A stretch of DNA of 7,788 bases from an uncultured Desulfovibrio sp. (GTDB lineage: Bacteria; Desulfobacterota; Desulfovibrionia; Desulfovibrionales; Desulfovibrionaceae). The stretch spans positions 1 to 7,788 of the forward strand of contig USCL01000188.1 of assembly GCA_900553145.1 (NCBI GenBank). Direction: 5' to 3'. Under the pieces are notes generated by a model. It saw only the letters and a program-made list of their open reading frames with translations. It had not been told where the DNA came from and did no database searches. A program made the translations under genes and the position numbers. Of this stretch, positions 6,134 to 7,788 are shown in pieces. How positions within the stretch are numbered: the stretch's first letter is position 1; each line of letters starts with the position of its first letter.

Positions 6134-7234
6134 ATGGCACGCGTCCAGCTCAAGAACGTAGAAAAGACATTCAATAAGAATAAGGTATTGAAGGGCCTCA
6201 ACGTCGAAGTACCGGACGGCTCCTTCATGGTCATGGTCGGGCCTTCCGGCTGCGGCAAGTCCACGGCCCTGCGCTGCATCGCCGGGCTTGAGGAAGTCAC
6301 CGGCGGCAGCATCTTCATCGGCGACGAGGACGTCACCCACAAGGAACCCAAGGATCGCAACATTGCGATGGTGTTCCAGAACTACGCCCTCTACCCGCAC
6401 ATGAACGTATTCGACAACATCACCTACGGCCTCAAGGTGCGCGGCATCCCGGTGGACGAGCGCAAGCGCCGCGCCGAGGACGCCGCCAAGCTCCTCGGCC
6501 TCGACGGCCTGCTCGACCGCATGCCCAAGCAGCTCTCCGGCGGCCAGCGCCAGCGCGTGGCCATGGGCCGGGCCATCGTGCGCGAGCCGAGCGTGTTCCT
6601 CTTCGACGAGCCGCTTTCCAACCTCGACGCCAACCTCCGCAACCAGATGCGCATCGAGCTGCGCCGCCTGCACCAGCGTCTGGCGACCACCAGCATCTAC
6701 GTGACGCACGATCAGGTGGAGGCCATGACCCTCGCGGAAAAGATCCTCGTGCTCCGCGCCGGGAACATCGAGCAGTACGGCACCCCGGACGACATCTATC
6801 TGCATCCGGCCTCCGTATTCGTGGCGCAGTTCATGGGCTCCCCGTCCATGAACATGATCCCCGCGACCACGGACGGCGAAAAGCTGATCCTGCCCGACGG
6901 CACCCCGCTTTCCGGCGTCGCCGCCTCCGACATCCGGCTCGCCGCCGCGCCCTCCAAGGACGTGCTCGTCGGCCTGCGCTGCGAAGACCTGCTGCTCGAT
7001 CCCGAAGGCCCCGTGCAGGTCACGGTGGACATCATTGAAGCGCTCGGGCCGGACACGCTGGCCTACTGCCATCCCATCACCGGGAAGGCTGCCGGCGGCG
7101 TTGCCGATCAGGGCGCCATCATCGTGCGCCTTCCCGGCACGCGCCGCCCCGCGCCCGGCGACGCCATCCGCCTCTCCGTCCGCCCCGGCCACGGCCACGT
7201 CTTCGATCCCGCCAGCGGTTTGCGCTGTTTGTAA
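6134..7234 (+). CDS. ugpC: sn-Glycerol-3-phosphate ABC transporter ATP-binding protein UgpC
   Basis: UgpC is the cytoplasmic ATPase that powers UgpAE. The 366-residue protein has Walker A GPSGCGKST (36-44), Q-loop Q82 in VFQNY, signature LSGGQ (134-138), Walker B VFLFDE (154-159), D-loop SNLD (162-165) and switch H192 in VTHDQ. The rest, from about residue 235, is a MalK-type regulatory region (TOBE/OB folds), giving the usual length for the MalK/UgpC subfamily. Family members of this kind can swap between sugar and G3P transporters, so the specificity is assigned from the adjoining ugpBAE genes. AGGA lies 7 bases before the ATG. The gene ends 18 bases before a strong hairpin and is the last of the operon. 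Confidence 0.95.
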   Translation: MARVQLKNVEKTFNKNKVLKGLNVEVPDGSFMVMVGPSGCGKSTALRCIAGLEEVTGGSIFIGDEDVTHKEPKDRNIAMVFQNYALYPHMNVFDNITYGLKVRGIPVDERKRRAEDAAKLLGLDGLLDRMPKQLSGGQRQRVAMGRAIVREPSVFLFDEPLSNLDANLRNQMRIELRRLHQRLATTSIYVTHDQVEAMTLAEKILVLRAGNIEQYGTPDDIYLHPASVFVAQFMGSPSMNMIPATTDGEKLILPDGTPLSGVAASDIRLAAAPSKDVLVGLRCEDLLLDPEGPVQVTVDIIEALGPDTLAYCHPITGKAAGGVADQGAIIVRLPGTRRPAPGDAIRLSVRPGHGHVFDPASGLRCL

Positions 7235-7252
7235 GGAAAAACGAAAAGATTA

Positions 7253-7300
7253 GGGAAGGGAGGGGCGACCTTTCAGAAGAAAGGTCGCCCCTCCCTTCCC
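7253..7300 (+). terminator. Operon-end hairpin after ugpC
   Basis: Two 22-base arms (7253-7274 and 7279-7300) are perfectly complementary around the loop AGAA. The left arm is purine-rich (GGGAAGGGAGGGG, then CGACCTTTC). It starts 18 bases after the ugpC stop codon. There is no T tract behind it, only CAAACC. As with the glpK hairpin, the T residues are within the upper stem. It is the probable end of the ugp transcript and may serve also as a 3' protective stem. Confidence 0.8.
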
Positions 7301-7448
7301 CAAACCTGCCGGCGCGGAGCCCATCCCTCCTCCCAAGGCTTTCGCCCTTATCGAATCCCTCATGCGTGTTTTCCCTCTCTATGGGAAAATATTTCGCTTT
7401 CATGGACATTTTTCGGCGGCGTCGCATCGCCCCTTGTACAACAGGGAA

Positions 7449-7497
7449 AAGGAGCGATCCGATCGTCCTCGTACCTGCAACTGTGGCGTCGCTCCTT
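7449..7497. other. Spaced inverted repeat AAGGAGCGA / TCGCTCCTT
   Basis: AAGGAGCGA (7449-7457) and TCGCTCCTT (7489-7497) are perfectly complementary across a 31-base interval. It overlaps the first half of an AGGGAAA-GG-AGCG-like direct repeat (7443-7456 and 7504-7517, 12 of 14 identical). GGCGTCGC occurs both just upstream of this interval and within it. A structured RNA or a decayed repeat is possible. No function can be assigned. Confidence 0.35.
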
Positions 7498-7521
7498 GCC
7501 TGTAGGGAAAGGAAGCGGAAC

Positions 7522-7667
7522 GCTCTGCCATAGCCTTTGATTGATACGCATCCATAATTATGTGAAATTTATACTATTTTCTACTTACAAGCTTCACAGC
7601 AAAGGAAGTTCCTTTTCGGATCTAAAACATTATGGAATAAAGTATCAATCGTTTACTGTGGCAGAGC
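7522..7667. repeat. AT-rich 146-bp segment with long imperfect terminal inverted repeats (MITE-like)
   Basis: The left arm (7522-7558) reads GCTCTGCCA, T, AG, five unmatched bases, GATTGATAC, a short gap, then TCCATAAT. The right arm (7629-7667), read on the minus strand, has the same blocks in the same order: GCTCTGCCA, C, AG, five unmatched bases, GATTGATAC, a slightly longer gap, TCCATAAT. About 28 of some 37 positions agree. The interior is AT-rich, has no coding capacity, and includes the palindrome CATAATTATG (7553-7562) and AAAGGAA/TTCCTTT. The architecture resembles a miniature inverted-repeat element. A 5-base AAGCG occurs on both sides (7513-7517, 7669-7673) but is not flush with the arms, so it is weak evidence of a target duplication. 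A large regulatory hairpin is the alternative. Confidence 0.45.
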
Positions 7668-7737
7668 CAAGCGAAAAAAGGCTTTGGCCTCTCCGCGTTT
7701 CCCCTATAAGGCGACGGCGCATCTCCCTGCTCCCTTT

Positions 7738-7788
7738 GAACTCCCGCCGCACCGCCTCCCCACCAGTCCAAATTTTTGCGGGTGGGGG
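7738..7788 (+). repeat. 51-bp dispersed repeat, right copy (may continue past the window)
   Basis: Same orientation as 24-74, with 44 of 51 identical bases. In this copy CCCCACC can pair fully with GGTGGGG, because the C of the left copy's GGGCGG is T here. That makes an internal hairpin with a loop of about 16 bases. The left copy runs straight into a terminator-like hairpin, so another such hairpin may lie just past base 7788 (inference). Confidence 0.75.

Larger units (their letters stand above)
7302..7788. other. 487-base non-coding stretch downstream of ugpC
   Basis: I see no credible gene here. The open frames are short and lack ribosome-binding sites (a 47-codon frame at 7362-7505 on the plus strand and a 63-codon frame at 7360-7551 on the minus strand). 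It contains a dyad with spaced arms (7449-7497), a near-direct repeat (7443-7456 and 7504-7517), an AT-rich segment bounded by inverted repeats (7522-7667), a small dyad GCCAAGC/GCTTTGGC (7666-7672 with 7681-7688) and the second 51-bp repeat (7738-7788). The drop in G+C around 7548-7650 contrasts sharply with the ugp genes. Confidence 0.7.

Noticed and set aside
4997..7198. 733-codon open frame on the minus strand
   Set aside because: It is antisense to ugpA, ugpE and ugpC. The His/Glu/Asp/Gly-rich composition is that expected from the reverse complement of a gene with C/G third positions, and no domain is recognisable.
7362..7505. 47-codon plus-strand frame downstream of ugpC
   Set aside because: No ribosome-binding site ahead of its ATG, no recognisable motif, and it crosses the inverted repeat at 7449-7497.
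7360..7551. 63-codon minus-strand frame downstream of ugpC
   Set aside because: No recognisable motif. It begins inside the left arm region of the inverted-repeat segment and ends in repeat-like spacer. I could not support it as a gene.
7538..7575. Sigma-70 promoter in the AT-rich segment (TTGATT or TTGATA with TATACT)
   Set aside because: Spacings between the candidate boxes are not in the 16-18 range, and the boxes fall within the inverted-repeat arm, which explains the sequence without a promoter.

Overview
The window is a glycerol / glycerol-3-phosphate (G3P) utilisation locus from a GC-rich Gram-negative bacterium. It contains a complete ugp-type ABC transporter, a glycerophosphodiester phosphodiesterase and a divergent glycerol kinase. 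The codon use (strong preference for C/G at third positions) and the GC-rich hairpin-laden spacers remind me of Desulfovibrionaceae such as Bilophila or Desulfovibrio. That placement is an impression, not something proven from the sequence.

Layout. 1-116: one copy of a 51-bp dispersed repeat (24-74), overlapping a perfect hairpin (71-106) that ends the leftward glycerol kinase gene. 117-1606 (minus): glpK, full length in similarity but broken by a one-base deletion in a C run at 380-382. 1607-1896: divergent control region with three copies of a TTCNNTTWCGAA motif resembling the core of the E. coli GlpR operator. 1897-2742: cytoplasmic glycerophosphodiester phosphodiesterase (ugpQ-like). 2743-2916: a terminator-like hairpin followed by four back-to-back perfect GC hairpins. 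2917-7234: ugpB, ugpA, ugpE and ugpC, in the E. coli order but with the phosphodiesterase first instead of last. 7253-7300: a perfect 22-bp-arm hairpin closing the operon. 7302-7788: non-coding, holding a structured stretch, a 146-bp AT-rich segment bounded by long imperfect inverted repeats (7522-7667), and a second copy of the 51-bp repeat at the right edge.

How it works together. UgpB would bind G3P or glycerophosphodiesters in the periplasm, UgpAE would form the channel and UgpC would power it. The phosphodiesterase would split imported diesters into G3P and an alcohol such as choline or ethanolamine. GlpK makes the same G3P from glycerol, so both branches meet at G3P, which fits a shared GlpR-like control region. 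The transport module looks ordinary and intact. The less ordinary material is in the spacers and in the glpK frameshift. I see no convincing evidence of a wholly new system.
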